DNA of 14,052 nucleotides, from NCBI GenBank assembly GCA_008933525.1, contig WBUV01000032.1, forward strand, positions 1-14,052, read 5' to 3'. This stretch comes from Bacteroidales bacterium. GTDB taxonomy: Bacteria; Bacteroidota; Bacteroidia; Bacteroidales; Tenuifilaceae. The notes beneath the pieces were generated by a model that was given only the letters and a program-made list of their open reading frames with translations, was not told the DNA's origin and made no database searches. The position numbers were made by a program, and so were the translations under genes. Positions 1 through 6,588 of this stretch are shown piece after piece. Positions within the stretch are counted from its first letter, which is position 1, and each line of letters starts with the position of its first letter.

Positions 1-321
1 CTTCCTACCAATTTTGGGCGATTCTATAAGTTCTGTGGGGTCGCTATCTATCACCTCCTCTATGAGTAGATACTTGTAGAATCCGCGAACACCTGATAAT
101 ATGCGTGATTGGGAACGCTTATTCAGTCCCAAATCGTGCAGGTAGGCAAGAAAATTCTGCAAGTGGTCGTGAGTAATTGACTCGGGTTCAACACCAATGC
201 TATCGGCATATACGCGCAGTTTTTCCATATCGGTTCGGTAGGCCGAAACGGAATTCTCCGAAAGCGATTTCTCTGCCCTCAAAAAACTAATATAATCGTC
301 AATAGCGGCACTCCAACCCAT
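1..321 (-). CDS. xerD: Tyrosine recombinase XerC/XerD, N-terminal part (cut by window edge)
   Basis: This reads inward from an ATG at 321-319 and stays open for 107 codons to the window edge, so the gene continues to the left. The visible part is the N-terminal SAM-like core-binding domain of a phage-integrase-type recombinase. It shows the family pattern of a helix ending FLRAEKSLSENSVSAYRTD, then a segment with LHDLGLNKRSQSRILSGVRGFYK, and it reaches the linker at ESPKIGRK. The catalytic domain with its Arg/His/Tyr residues lies outside the window. Xer recombinases resolve chromosome dimers at dif with FtsK. Divergence from pyruvate kinase favours a housekeeping XerD over a mobile-element integrase, but XerC cannot be excluded from this half. 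No convincing promoter was seen for it in the 255-bp divergent spacer. Confidence 0.85.
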   Translation of the reverse strand, partial: MGWSAAIDDYISFLRAEKSLSENSVSAYRTDMEKLRVYADSIGVEPESITHDHLQNFLAYLHDLGLNKRSQSRILSGVRGFYKYLLIEEVIDSDPTELIESPKIGRK

Positions 322-549
322 AAAGCAAATCCTATATTTCAGATTTTATTTTATTACAAAAGCAGTACAAAGAAAGTAAAAATAAAGTTTTAATGATTAA
401 TTGAAATTTAGTGAATGAATAAAATCGGAGTATTTACAAGAATGTAGAAAAAACAAACATCAAATTGTAAAATTAATGTGAAAGTTAACGTTTGCATACC
501 TTATTCTTACTAAAACGCCTATAACATATCAATTATTCCATAACTTAAG

Positions 550-557
550 TAATTTTG
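550..557 (+). promoter_or_regulatory. Candidate -7 promoter element for pyk
   Basis: TAATTTTG followed by CAC matches the Bacteroidetes -7 consensus TAnnTTTG. It lies 19 bp before the pyk ATG, implying a very short leader. No good TTTG -33 element sits about 19 bp further upstream (527-530 reads tatc), so the call is only moderate. The rest of the 322-576 spacer is AT-rich, with no gene seen. Confidence 0.4.
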
Positions 558-576
558 CACTATAAAACCAAACTAT

Positions 577-1989
577 ATGCTAAAACGAACTAAGATTGTT
601 GCCACCATATCGGACAAGCGTTGCGATGTTGATTTTATTAGAGGCCTTTATAATGCAGGGATGAACGTTGCCCGTTTAAATACAGCACATATGAATCCGG
701 AAACAGCCAAGTCTGTAATTGCGAAGATTCGTGAGGTTTCGGAGAGTATAGCAATTTTAGTTGATACCAAAGGGCCCGAAATTCGCACATCGTCGCTGGG
801 TGTAGAGATTACTGTTAAAACAGGTGATAAAATAAAGATTGTAGGAAATCCTGAAGGTGAATCGTGCAGCGATACTGTTTACGTTAGCTACTCCAATATT
901 GCAAAGGAGGTTCCTGTTGGGAATTCCCTTCTTATTGATGATGGCGAACTAGAACTTAAGGTACTTGAGAAAAACGATACTACGCTTTTCTGCGAAGTGA
1001 TGAACTGTGGAATGATTAAGCTGCGTAAAAGCGTTAATCTGCCTAATGTTCATATTAATTTACCTTCGCTTACACAGAAGGATAAAGATTTTGTAAAATT
1101 TGCCATTGATAACGACTTGGACTTTATTGCACACAGTTTTGTTCGTAGCAAGCACGATGTCTTGGAGATAAAGGAGATTCTTCATCAGCATAATAGTCAA
1201 ATCAAAATTATCGCCAAAATTGAGAATCAGCAGGGTGTTGATAATATTGATGAAATTCTCGACCACGCATATGGAATTATGGTTGCCCGGGGCGATTTGG
1301 GTATTGAGATTCCTGCTCAAAAAATCCCCATCGTTCAGCGTAGGTTGGTAAAAAAATGTATTGAGAGCAAAAAGCCTGTAATCATTGCTACGCAAATGCT
1401 CCATACTATGATTGAACATCCGCGCCCAACCCGTGCCGAGATTAGCGATATTGCCAATGCCATTTACCAACGTGCCGATGCCATTATGCTTAGTGGAGAA
1501 ACTGCCTACGGGGCATATCCTTTAGAATCTGTTCAGGCAATGACTAGCGTTGCTCGCGAGGTGGAAGAGGTTTTGGAGCCTGACCATACCCTGAACTTGG
1601 TTAGAGTTAATAACGAGATTACTGCAACGCTTTCACGCTCTGCAGTAAGAGCATGCTCCTCTCTACCCATAAAGGCGATTATTGTTGATACACTTACAGG
1701 TCGAACAGGACGTTACTTGGCGGCTTTCCGCGGAAGAGTTCCTGTGTACTCAATTTGCTATAAACCAAACGTAATGCGCCAATTGGCATTATCGTACGGG
1801 GTGGAGGCTGTTTATATGGAACCACGCCAATCGCGCGACCACTTCCTAACCGATGCTATTAGCTTGATGCTTGAACGTAGAAAGATAGCCTCGGAGGATA
1901 TGGTGCTAATTATCGGTGGTAGCTTTGGACCAAGCAATGGTGCAACCTTTATGGAGATTAGTAAGGTTAAAAACCTACTTCGAAAGTAG
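577..1989 (+). CDS. pyk: Pyruvate kinase
   Basis: Cytoplasmic pyruvate kinase transfers phosphate from phosphoenolpyruvate to ADP in the last step of glycolysis. The 470-residue length fits the bacterial enzyme without the extra C-terminal PEP-utiliser domain. Visible motifs are TKIVAT at 5-10, MNVARLNTAH at 29-38, DTKGPEIRT at 63-71, the signature IIAKIENQQG with catalytic Lys214 and metal ligand Glu216, MVARGDLG with metal ligand Asp240, TQML at 272-275, RPTRAE at 283-288 and DAIMLSGETAYG at 301-312. The B domain lies at about 72-165 and the allosteric C domain at about 340-470. LNTAH in place of the common LNFSH is, to my knowledge, usual in Bacteroidetes homologues. The ATG at 577 sits directly before the conserved N-terminal strand, so the start is secure. 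A secreted TPR gene follows closely and may be read through. Confidence 0.97.
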   Translation: MLKRTKIVATISDKRCDVDFIRGLYNAGMNVARLNTAHMNPETAKSVIAKIREVSESIAILVDTKGPEIRTSSLGVEITVKTGDKIKIVGNPEGESCSDTVYVSYSNIAKEVPVGNSLLIDDGELELKVLEKNDTTLFCEVMNCGMIKLRKSVNLPNVHINLPSLTQKDKDFVKFAIDNDLDFIAHSFVRSKHDVLEIKEILHQHNSQIKIIAKIENQQGVDNIDEILDHAYGIMVARGDLGIEIPAQKIPIVQRRLVKKCIESKKPVIIATQMLHTMIEHPRPTRAEISDIANAIYQRADAIMLSGETAYGAYPLESVQAMTSVAREVEEVLEPDHTLNLVRVNNEITATLSRSAVRACSSLPIKAIIVDTLTGRTGRYLAAFRGRVPVYSICYKPNVMRQLALSYGVEAVYMEPRQSRDHFLTDAISLMLERRKIASEDMVLIIGGSFGPSNGATFMEISKVKNLLRK

Positions 1990-1993
1990 ATAT

Positions 1994-2031
1994 TGTCATT
2001 CCGAACGATAGAGAGGGATTTTCCTTTTTTA
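1994..2031 (+). repeat. Fragment resembling a dispersed GTCATTCCGAACG intergenic repeat
   Basis: Directly after the pyk stop comes TGTCATTCCGAACG, then gatagagagggattttcc and a T run (2026-2031). It closely resembles short intergenic repeats of the form GTCATTCCGA-x-CG...GAGGAATCTCC that I recognise from many Bacteroidetes genomes. Only one copy is in the window, so its repeat nature rests on recognition, not on counting. It matters because it lies inside the open frame of the downstream TPR gene and argues for a start codon further in. Confidence 0.45.
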
Positions 2032-2043
2032 ATATTAAACAAG

Positions 2044-3261
2044 TTGGCTTTGAACCATCGAATTATATTAGCATTTATTGTTTTTGGAATAAGTATTCTT
2101 CGCGTTAATGCTCAGCAAATGCCTGAGGCCTTCTATCGTCTTCAGGCAGCCATTGATATGCAGGATAGAGCGAAAGCATTACAATGGGCCGATTCCTGTA
2201 AGGGAATAAAGCCAATGAAGTATCAGTATTTGATTGGAATTGGCGAGGCTTTCTTGCTTAACGGTAAACATTCCGATGCTATAGAGTATTTTCACAAAGC
2301 AGAATCAGCCAGGAGTGGCTCTGCCAGTTTTAAACTTGCTAAAACGTACTGTGCAATTGGCGATACTGCAAATTGCTTTGAATGGTTGAGGAAAAACCTA
2401 GAATCGGCTCAAAGGGAGAAAGAAAGCGTTATTCTGCTTGAAGGCGCTTTTGAAAAATACCATAGTTCTATAAGTTGGAAAAATCTCTGGAGTAAAGATT
2501 GGTATACCTCGCTCGATAAGGTTATTGCTGAGGCCGAATACTTGAATGCTAACCAAAACTACGAGGAGAGTTTAGAGTTGCTAAATACAAGGATTAAAGG
2601 CACAAAGAGCAGGTACACACTTTATGAGTTGCGTGGCGATGCATACTTAAATCTAAACAATCCTTCTGCTGCAGCCGATGACTACTCAATTGCATACAAG
2701 AAGAGCCGTAAAAATCCATTGTACCTTGTAAAAATTGCTGAAGCAATGATTGCTAGAAAACAATATCCTCAGGCAATTAAAAAGTTAGATGAGGCAATTG
2801 AAAAATCGGGCGGTAATCCAAAGTATCATCTTGTTAGGGCAAAGGCCTACAATGAGATGAATCAACCAGCCAACGGACTACAGGACATAAAGTATTACTT
2901 GGAATTTTACCCAAACGACACAAAGGCCATTGAACTTTTATCGCAAAGTGCCTACGATGCAGGACAGTATGTTGATGCACTTTTTGCATTGGCAAAACTT
3001 TCAAAAACCAGCCCAAACAACCCAAAGTACAGATACTTGCGAGGATTAACTTACATAAAAACAGAACAACCCCGTTTGGCTATAGTTGAACTGGATTTTG
3101 CTATTGCCAATGAGTACAATATTGCAGAAGCATATTTCTATAGAGGAATAGCCTACCATAACCTTGGGGAGATGAAGGAAGCCTGCCGATGCTACTCAAT
3201 ATCGCATCAGTACGGAAAGTTTGAGGCGCAGGAATGGTTGTTCAAGCATTGTAAGAACTAA
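2044..3261 (+). CDS. Secreted tetratricopeptide repeat protein
   Basis: The exported protein is built of TPR helix-turn-helix units, which normally act as protein-protein scaffolds; no catalytic domain is visible. After an N-terminal stretch LNHRIILAFIVFGISILRVNA, a type I signal peptide probably cleaved before QQMPEAF, repeats follow. Clear units include those around ELRGDAYLNLNNPSAAADDY, ARKQYPQAIKKLDEAIEKSGG and RYLRGLTYIKTEQPRLAIVELD. The final unit AEAYFYRGIAYHNLGEMKEACRCY plus a short helix ending KHCKN is a common ending of Bacteroidetes TPR proteins. No in-frame ATG precedes the signal peptide. The frame opens just after the pyk stop, but its first 17 codons read through a repeat-like sequence. 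I therefore prefer TTG at 2044, or TTG at 2050 giving MNHRII. It ends one base from the converging FMN-binding gene. Specific function unknown. Confidence 0.82.
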   Translation: MALNHRIILAFIVFGISILRVNAQQMPEAFYRLQAAIDMQDRAKALQWADSCKGIKPMKYQYLIGIGEAFLLNGKHSDAIEYFHKAESARSGSASFKLAKTYCAIGDTANCFEWLRKNLESAQREKESVILLEGAFEKYHSSISWKNLWSKDWYTSLDKVIAEAEYLNANQNYEESLELLNTRIKGTKSRYTLYELRGDAYLNLNNPSAAADDYSIAYKKSRKNPLYLVKIAEAMIARKQYPQAIKKLDEAIEKSGGNPKYHLVRAKAYNEMNQPANGLQDIKYYLEFYPNDTKAIELLSQSAYDAGQYVDALFALAKLSKTSPNNPKYRYLRGLTYIKTEQPRLAIVELDFAIANEYNIAEAYFYRGIAYHNLGEMKEACRCYSISHQYGKFEAQEWLFKHCKN

Positions 3262-3262
3262 A

Positions 3263-3787
3263 TTACTTTTTGCAAAAATTTGCCAAAACTCTTGTCACCC
3301 GCTCAATATCATAGGTTATTGCTTCAGCAGAGATAGTTGCACCCGAAATAGCGTCAATATTTGTTCCTACGTTAAGTGATTTACTGCCAGCGTAACCTAT
3401 AAATTGACTTAACCATCCTTTTGCTGTAACCGCATGTCCGTGTGTGGCATTATACTCAACTACTTTTACCATTAATACGGAGGCCTGTTTGTTATAGATA
3501 ATTACATAATCGAGGTACTCCGATTCATTAATTTCGGTTGAGCAGTGAGTATTGTTGCAAGTAAAAACTCTTCCAGAGTAGTAGTAACCAACAATTTCGG
3601 ATTTAGAAACGGACTCTATTTCTGTAAAGAACCCGTTCTTGCTCTCATTCAGTGCTTCAATCCTTCGGAATTTTGGATTATCAATATTAAGTAAACGCTT
3701 AATATCTTTGCTCAACTTTGAGTCAACAGGGTACTTAAAACCGCTGAAAAGTAAAACTAATCCTATTGCTATTAAGAAACTTCGCAT
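3263..3787 (-). CDS. Exported FMN-binding domain protein (flavinylation motif)
   Basis: This small 174-residue protein starts with a hydrophobic segment (residues 3-17), so it is exported or anchored facing the periplasm. The C-terminal half is an FMN_bind domain as in RnfG/NqrC. D145-A-I-S148-G-A-T151 matches the ApbE flavin-transferase target Dxx(S/T)GAT, which makes Thr151 the predicted covalent FMN site. A preceding segment (GHAVTAKGWLSQFIGYAG, residues 117-134) is typical of the domain. C77-NNTH-C82 is a CxxxxC pair of unknown meaning, not a haem motif. It follows the porin-like gene on the same strand after 76 bp containing a hairpin, so co-transcription with partial control between them is likely. 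It probably carries electrons outside the cytoplasm; partner and substrate cannot be told. No apbE lies in the window. Confidence 0.85.
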   Translation of the reverse strand: MRSFLIAIGLVLLFSGFKYPVDSKLSKDIKRLLNIDNPKFRRIEALNESKNGFFTEIESVSKSEIVGYYYSGRVFTCNNTHCSTEINESEYLDYVIIYNKQASVLMVKVVEYNATHGHAVTAKGWLSQFIGYAGSKSLNVGTNIDAISGATISAEAITYDIERVTRVLANFCKK

Positions 3788-3807
3788 AATAATGATATGA
3801 AATTATG

Positions 3808-3855
3808 GGAACAAGGTGAAGGTGTTATTCTAGCCCTAACCTTGTTCCTAGGTTA
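3808..3855 (-). promoter_or_regulatory. Intercistronic stem-loops between porin and FMN-binding gene
   Basis: GGAACAAGGT at 3808-3817 and ACCTTGTTCC at 3839-3848 form a perfect 10-bp inverted repeat with a 21-nt loop. TAACCT at 3837-3842 can instead pair with AGGTTA at 3850-3855 (7-nt loop), so the two stems exclude one another. In the minus-strand transcript the structure lies after the porin stop and about 20 nt before the FMN gene start. No U-tract follows, so it is unlikely to be a simple intrinsic terminator. An attenuator, processing site or 3' protection of the porin message is more likely. Confidence 0.55.
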
Positions 3856-3863
3856 TGACGGTA

Positions 3864-5033
3864 TTAAAAAGAGACTCCTATTCCAAAATTCAACACTTTA
3901 CTATATTCATCGGCACTTTTAGGCTTTGTAAACTGTATGTCGGTTTTTACAACTGCACCTTTTGCCAATCTCAGAGTTAAACCTGCGGTTATAGCTGTTA
4001 CATTGTAGGCATCGTTTTTTGATGCTACGTCGCCAACACTCCAGTGGGTATCATATTTCTCGAAACGTGCAAAAGGCAGTAACTGGTATTTTGTTCCGAG
4101 AGGTCTAAGCACATTATAAGCCGCTTCAACATAGTAGCCATACATCGATTCGCCTAAATCGTTAGGAACTCCAGATTTTGCTGTGAAACGATTGTATTCA
4201 TCGCTGTTTGAAATTGAGGATAAATATAGCTGAGAGCGAAGCTCTAACCCTGCGTAATCGTACTGAGCATCAAAGCCAACCATTGCAAGTCCAACAACAG
4301 AAGAATCGGCTTTGGCTAGTGCAGCATTGTCATTCTTTTCTATTCCATTGTAAAGTGGACTCTGTGTTTTGCCATAGTAACCCGATAAGCCTAACTGTAA
4401 GCCTTTAATTCCGTAGTAGTGAACTCTACTCGCAAAGTTTGGAGAACTAGCAATAGCCTCGGCACCACGTTGGCGACCCGATCTAAAACCACTCTTTCCG
4501 TTAAGCAAGCCAGATGTAGAGTAGCTCTTGAATCCATTTACAATGTAAAATTGATAATCTAGCGATAATGGAATTGAGTTACCCTTGAATCCAACCGCAA
4601 TTTCGCGCCAGGTTGATGGTGAAATATTGTTGTCGATTAAAGGACGTTCAACGCCATTAAACACATTAGGCTCGTGGTATTCGTTAATGAATCCCATTGG
4701 TACAAGAATTAACCCTCCAACTAAGCTGAAATTGCTGTTTAATCGGTGTTGCAAGTATGCTTGTTCAACGTACAATTCCTTCACGTGCTCGTACTCAATT
4801 TCCGTCATAAAGCTGGTTTTGTTACTAAAACTATAGCCAAACAGCATAACCATTCTATGAACATCAAGGCTTCCATTGTAGCGTTTATCGCTACTAAAAG
4901 GTTGGTTGTAATGCACCTCACCATAACCCCGAATCAACACTTTATTTGTGTTGTTTTCAACTGAATCGATTTGTTGCCCATAGGCAACACCCATAAACAT
5001 CACGAATAAACCAACTAACGATAGTCTTTTCAT
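3864..5033 (-). CDS. Outer-membrane porin-like beta-barrel protein
   Basis: At 389 residues this has a signal peptide (MKRLSLVGLFVMFMGVAYG, cleavage before QQ) and a body of alternating amphipathic strands rich in Tyr, Gly and Phe. It ends in an aromatic residue (GIGVSF), the usual outer-membrane barrel signature. An early strand RGYGEVHYNQPF, the segment YVEQAYLQHRLNSNFSLVGG and the ERPLI...STWREIAVGFKG region resemble Bacteroidetes phosphate-selective-porin-like (porin O/P) proteins. Substrate cannot be inferred; the phosphate label is only a family name. It follows the LuxR-type regulator on the same strand after 139 bp containing a dyad and a candidate promoter, so it may be a direct target. 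The FMN-binding gene comes next and probably shares its transcript. Confidence 0.82.
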   Translation of the reverse strand: MKRLSLVGLFVMFMGVAYGQQIDSVENNTNKVLIRGYGEVHYNQPFSSDKRYNGSLDVHRMVMLFGYSFSNKTSFMTEIEYEHVKELYVEQAYLQHRLNSNFSLVGGLILVPMGFINEYHEPNVFNGVERPLIDNNISPSTWREIAVGFKGNSIPLSLDYQFYIVNGFKSYSTSGLLNGKSGFRSGRQRGAEAIASSPNFASRVHYYGIKGLQLGLSGYYGKTQSPLYNGIEKNDNAALAKADSSVVGLAMVGFDAQYDYAGLELRSQLYLSSISNSDEYNRFTAKSGVPNDLGESMYGYYVEAAYNVLRPLGTKYQLLPFARFEKYDTHWSVGDVASKNDAYNVTAITAGLTLRLAKGAVVKTDIQFTKPKSADEYSKVLNFGIGVSF

Positions 5034-5069
5034 CTTTATTTAGATTTAATTAATTTAAATTTGACGATG

Positions 5070-5100
5070 CAAAGAAACTATCTGTGATAAGAGTATGAAA
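5070..5100 (-). promoter_or_regulatory. Candidate promoter for porin gene
   Basis: Read on the minus strand, TTTC (5100-5097), 19 nt, then TTTCTTTG (5077-5070) fits the Bacteroidetes TTTG-N19-TAnnTTTG pattern with one mismatch in each box. It lies 36 bp before the porin ATG. The dyad at 5098-5119 overlaps its upstream box. Confidence 0.33.
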
Positions 5101-5119
5101 TACCTAAATGTTGGTATTT
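5098..5119. promoter_or_regulatory. Inverted repeat, possible operator upstream of porin
   Basis: AAATACC (5098-5104), 8 nt, GGTATTT (5113-5119) is a perfect 7-bp dyad between the LuxR-type regulator stop and the porin start. It overlaps the upstream box of the candidate porin promoter. A dyad of this size suits a dimeric HTH regulator. No U-tract follows in either direction, which disfavours a terminator. Confidence 0.4.
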
Positions 5120-5172
5120 TGATGTTTAAAGATTCATGAAGAAGGCTACACGAAACATTTGCGCTTGGAATA

Positions 5173-5748
5173 TTAACCTCTAATATCAATTGAACTAGGC
5201 TCAATATAACCTTCCATAATAGCATAAATGGTTAAACCCGATGTTGATTTTATCCCAAGTTTTGCAGTGATATTTTTACGATGTGTTATTACCGTATGTA
5301 TACTTATAAATAGCCTATCAGCAATTTCCTTATTGGACATTCCTAGTGCAACGCATTTAAGAACATCAATCTCCCTAGACGATAATTCGTTATCCTGATT
5401 ATCTGGAACACTTCTTGAATTTGATAGGATATTCTTTACAAACTCAATAATTCTCTCCGAAGAGAAACTTGTTTCGATAAAGGGTAGATCAATGCCATCT
5501 ATTTTACTACCGTTATAAATAATAATACCCTTTGGTTTGCTTTTAGCACAAATACCCCCCAACTTCCTAAAATCGTTCAACATATTGGGTTCCAGCAAAT
5601 ATCCGAGTATATCGTTAGCGCTAAAATCCAATCCGGCAAAACTAGTATGTTCAACAACCCTAATACCAGCAATAGTCCGTATTATGGAAGCCAATCCTTT
5701 CCGAATAATATCATTCGAGTGAACTACTATTACAACACCATTAACCAT
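5173..5748 (-). CDS. LuxR-type transcriptional regulator with degenerate receiver domain
   Basis: This cytoplasmic DNA-binding protein has 191 residues. Residues 1 to about 110 have receiver-like alternation (VVIVVHSNDIIRKGLASII), but the acidic pair after strand 1 is replaced by Val9/His10 and the phospho-acceptor position reads LLEPNM, with Glu53 in place of Asp. The conserved C-terminal Lys is not evident. Residues 121-181 form an intact GerE/LuxR helix-turn-helix: ELSSREIDVLKCVALGMSNK, then EIADRLFISIHTVITHRKNI and AKLGIKS. It should bind DNA without classical phosphorylation. Its ATG overlaps the end of the hemerythrin-like gene by 8 nt (ATGGTTAA), so the two are translationally coupled and probably work as a pair. 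Likely targets are its own divergent promoter region and the porin gene. The inferred signal is whatever the hemerythrin partner senses. Confidence 0.88.
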   Translation of the reverse strand: MVNGVVIVVHSNDIIRKGLASIIRTIAGIRVVEHTSFAGLDFSANDILGYLLEPNMLNDFRKLGGICAKSKPKGIIIYNGSKIDGIDLPFIETSFSSERIIEFVKNILSNSRSVPDNQDNELSSREIDVLKCVALGMSNKEIADRLFISIHTVITHRKNITAKLGIKSTSGLTIYAIMEGYIEPSSIDIRG

Positions 5749-6433
5749 TCAGTTCTTCCTCAATTTTAGCGACTACTGGAACTAAAATTTTATCCTCAAT
5801 TCGAGCGTGATCCTTTAAATCATCCTCAAAACGCTGGAGAGCTAATAGAAAATCGTTGCAGAAATTATCGTTATAGGTGGGTTCTAAATATTTAATAATT
5901 AAATTTCGAAGATCCGAGAGTTTTTCATCCAAATCGGTGTGCTCACGCTCAAACGAATGAATGCTATAGTTTACTTTTCGGAATTTATCATTCACCAGAT
6001 TCAACACATAGGGAAAAACTTGACTTTCCTCATTCTGAATATGCTCAATTAACTCAACCTTATAATCTAAGTAAAACTTCTCAATAAGATGAAGATTTTG
6101 AGTGTTTGAACTTTTTAGAAGTAGACTAAGTAGGCGCTCAATTTCAGGAACAGTATACTCAATGTAATATCTATGTGTTTGTTGCAAATAATCTACAATG
6201 GAGTTAACGGGCACATTTATTAATCCAGAATCGGGCAAATAATCTGGGTTAATGTAAGTATTAATGATAGCCAAGAAGAACTCGGAGTTTACATTACGCT
6301 CCTTGCAGATCTGCTCAACAGTTTTATCTCTAAAACCCAATCTAATGCCAAATCGGTTAATTATTGGGAGAAGATTATAATCGGAAAGAACCAAATCGGC
6401 CATCCTGTGTTCGCGGGTAAAAATTGACTTCAT
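5741..6433 (-). CDS. Hemerythrin-like di-iron protein, RIC/ScdA/YtfE type
   Basis: This 230-residue, helix-rich cytoplasmic protein has an N-terminal DUF542/ScdA_N-like segment (residues about 11-60, NLLPIINRFGIRLGFRDKTV) and a C-terminal hemerythrin four-helix bundle (about 80-225). Candidate di-iron ligands match the YtfE pattern: His87, His131 and Glu135 in HIQNE, His165 in EREH (or His159), His209 and Glu213 in HARIE. The N-terminal segment lacks the paired cysteines of E. coli YtfE (DYCCGG there, LGFRDK here), so chemistry at that site has been lost or changed. YtfE-type proteins act in nitrosative or oxidative damage to iron centres; O2 or NO sensing is an alternative. It is first in a minus-strand set, overlaps the LuxR-type regulator, and is divergent from the 6589 gene. 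Confidence 0.85.
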   Translation of the reverse strand: MKSIFTREHRMADLVLSDYNLLPIINRFGIRLGFRDKTVEQICKERNVNSEFFLAIINTYINPDYLPDSGLINVPVNSIVDYLQQTHRYYIEYTVPEIERLLSLLLKSSNTQNLHLIEKFYLDYKVELIEHIQNEESQVFPYVLNLVNDKFRKVNYSIHSFEREHTDLDEKLSDLRNLIIKYLEPTYNDNFCNDFLLALQRFEDDLKDHARIEDKILVPVVAKIEEELNG

Positions 6434-6468
6434 CTGTATAAATTAGGTTTGCTCTGTAAACACAAATA

Positions 6469-6485
6469 GTTGAAAATAGTTCAAC
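6469..6485. promoter_or_regulatory. Dyad GTTGAA-N5-TTCAAC, candidate operator
   Basis: A perfect 6-bp inverted repeat (6469-6474 and 6480-6485) lies 36 bp upstream of the hemerythrin-like start, in the 155-bp divergent spacer. It resembles a CRP/FNR-type half-site pair (TTGAn) but with a 5-nt rather than 4-nt centre. An autoregulatory site for the LuxR-type regulator is equally possible. Two further palindromes, AATCGATT (6502-6509) and TTGTACAA (6508-6515), overlap just beyond. Confidence 0.4.
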
Positions 6486-6532
6486 GCTAAACGGGTGTAT
6501 TAATCGATTGTACAAATAATTGATAGGAGAAT

Positions 6533-6563
6533 TTTGGCATTCTAAATAAAAGTTCTATTTTAG
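6533..6563 (+). promoter_or_regulatory. Bacteroidetes-type promoter for the 6589 gene
   Basis: TTTG (6533-6536), a 19-nt spacer, then TATTTTAG (6556-6563) matches TTTG-N19-TAnnTTTG with one mismatch. It lies 25 bp before the ATG at 6589, giving a short leader. Confidence 0.5.
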
Positions 6564-6588
6564 TAATAGATTATAAAAAATTAAACAT

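Noticed and set aside
362..378. Promoter for the recombinase gene (minus-strand TTTCTTTG at 375-368)
   Set aside because: No matching upstream TTTG-type box at the expected spacing; too weak to list.
1060..1470. Minus-strand open frame inside pyk
   Set aside because: Antisense shadow of a highly conserved pyruvate kinase region; the protein resembles nothing.
1993..2043. Start of the TPR gene at TTG 1993
   Set aside because: It would put a charged, repeat-derived extension in front of a clean signal peptide; an inner TTG fits better.
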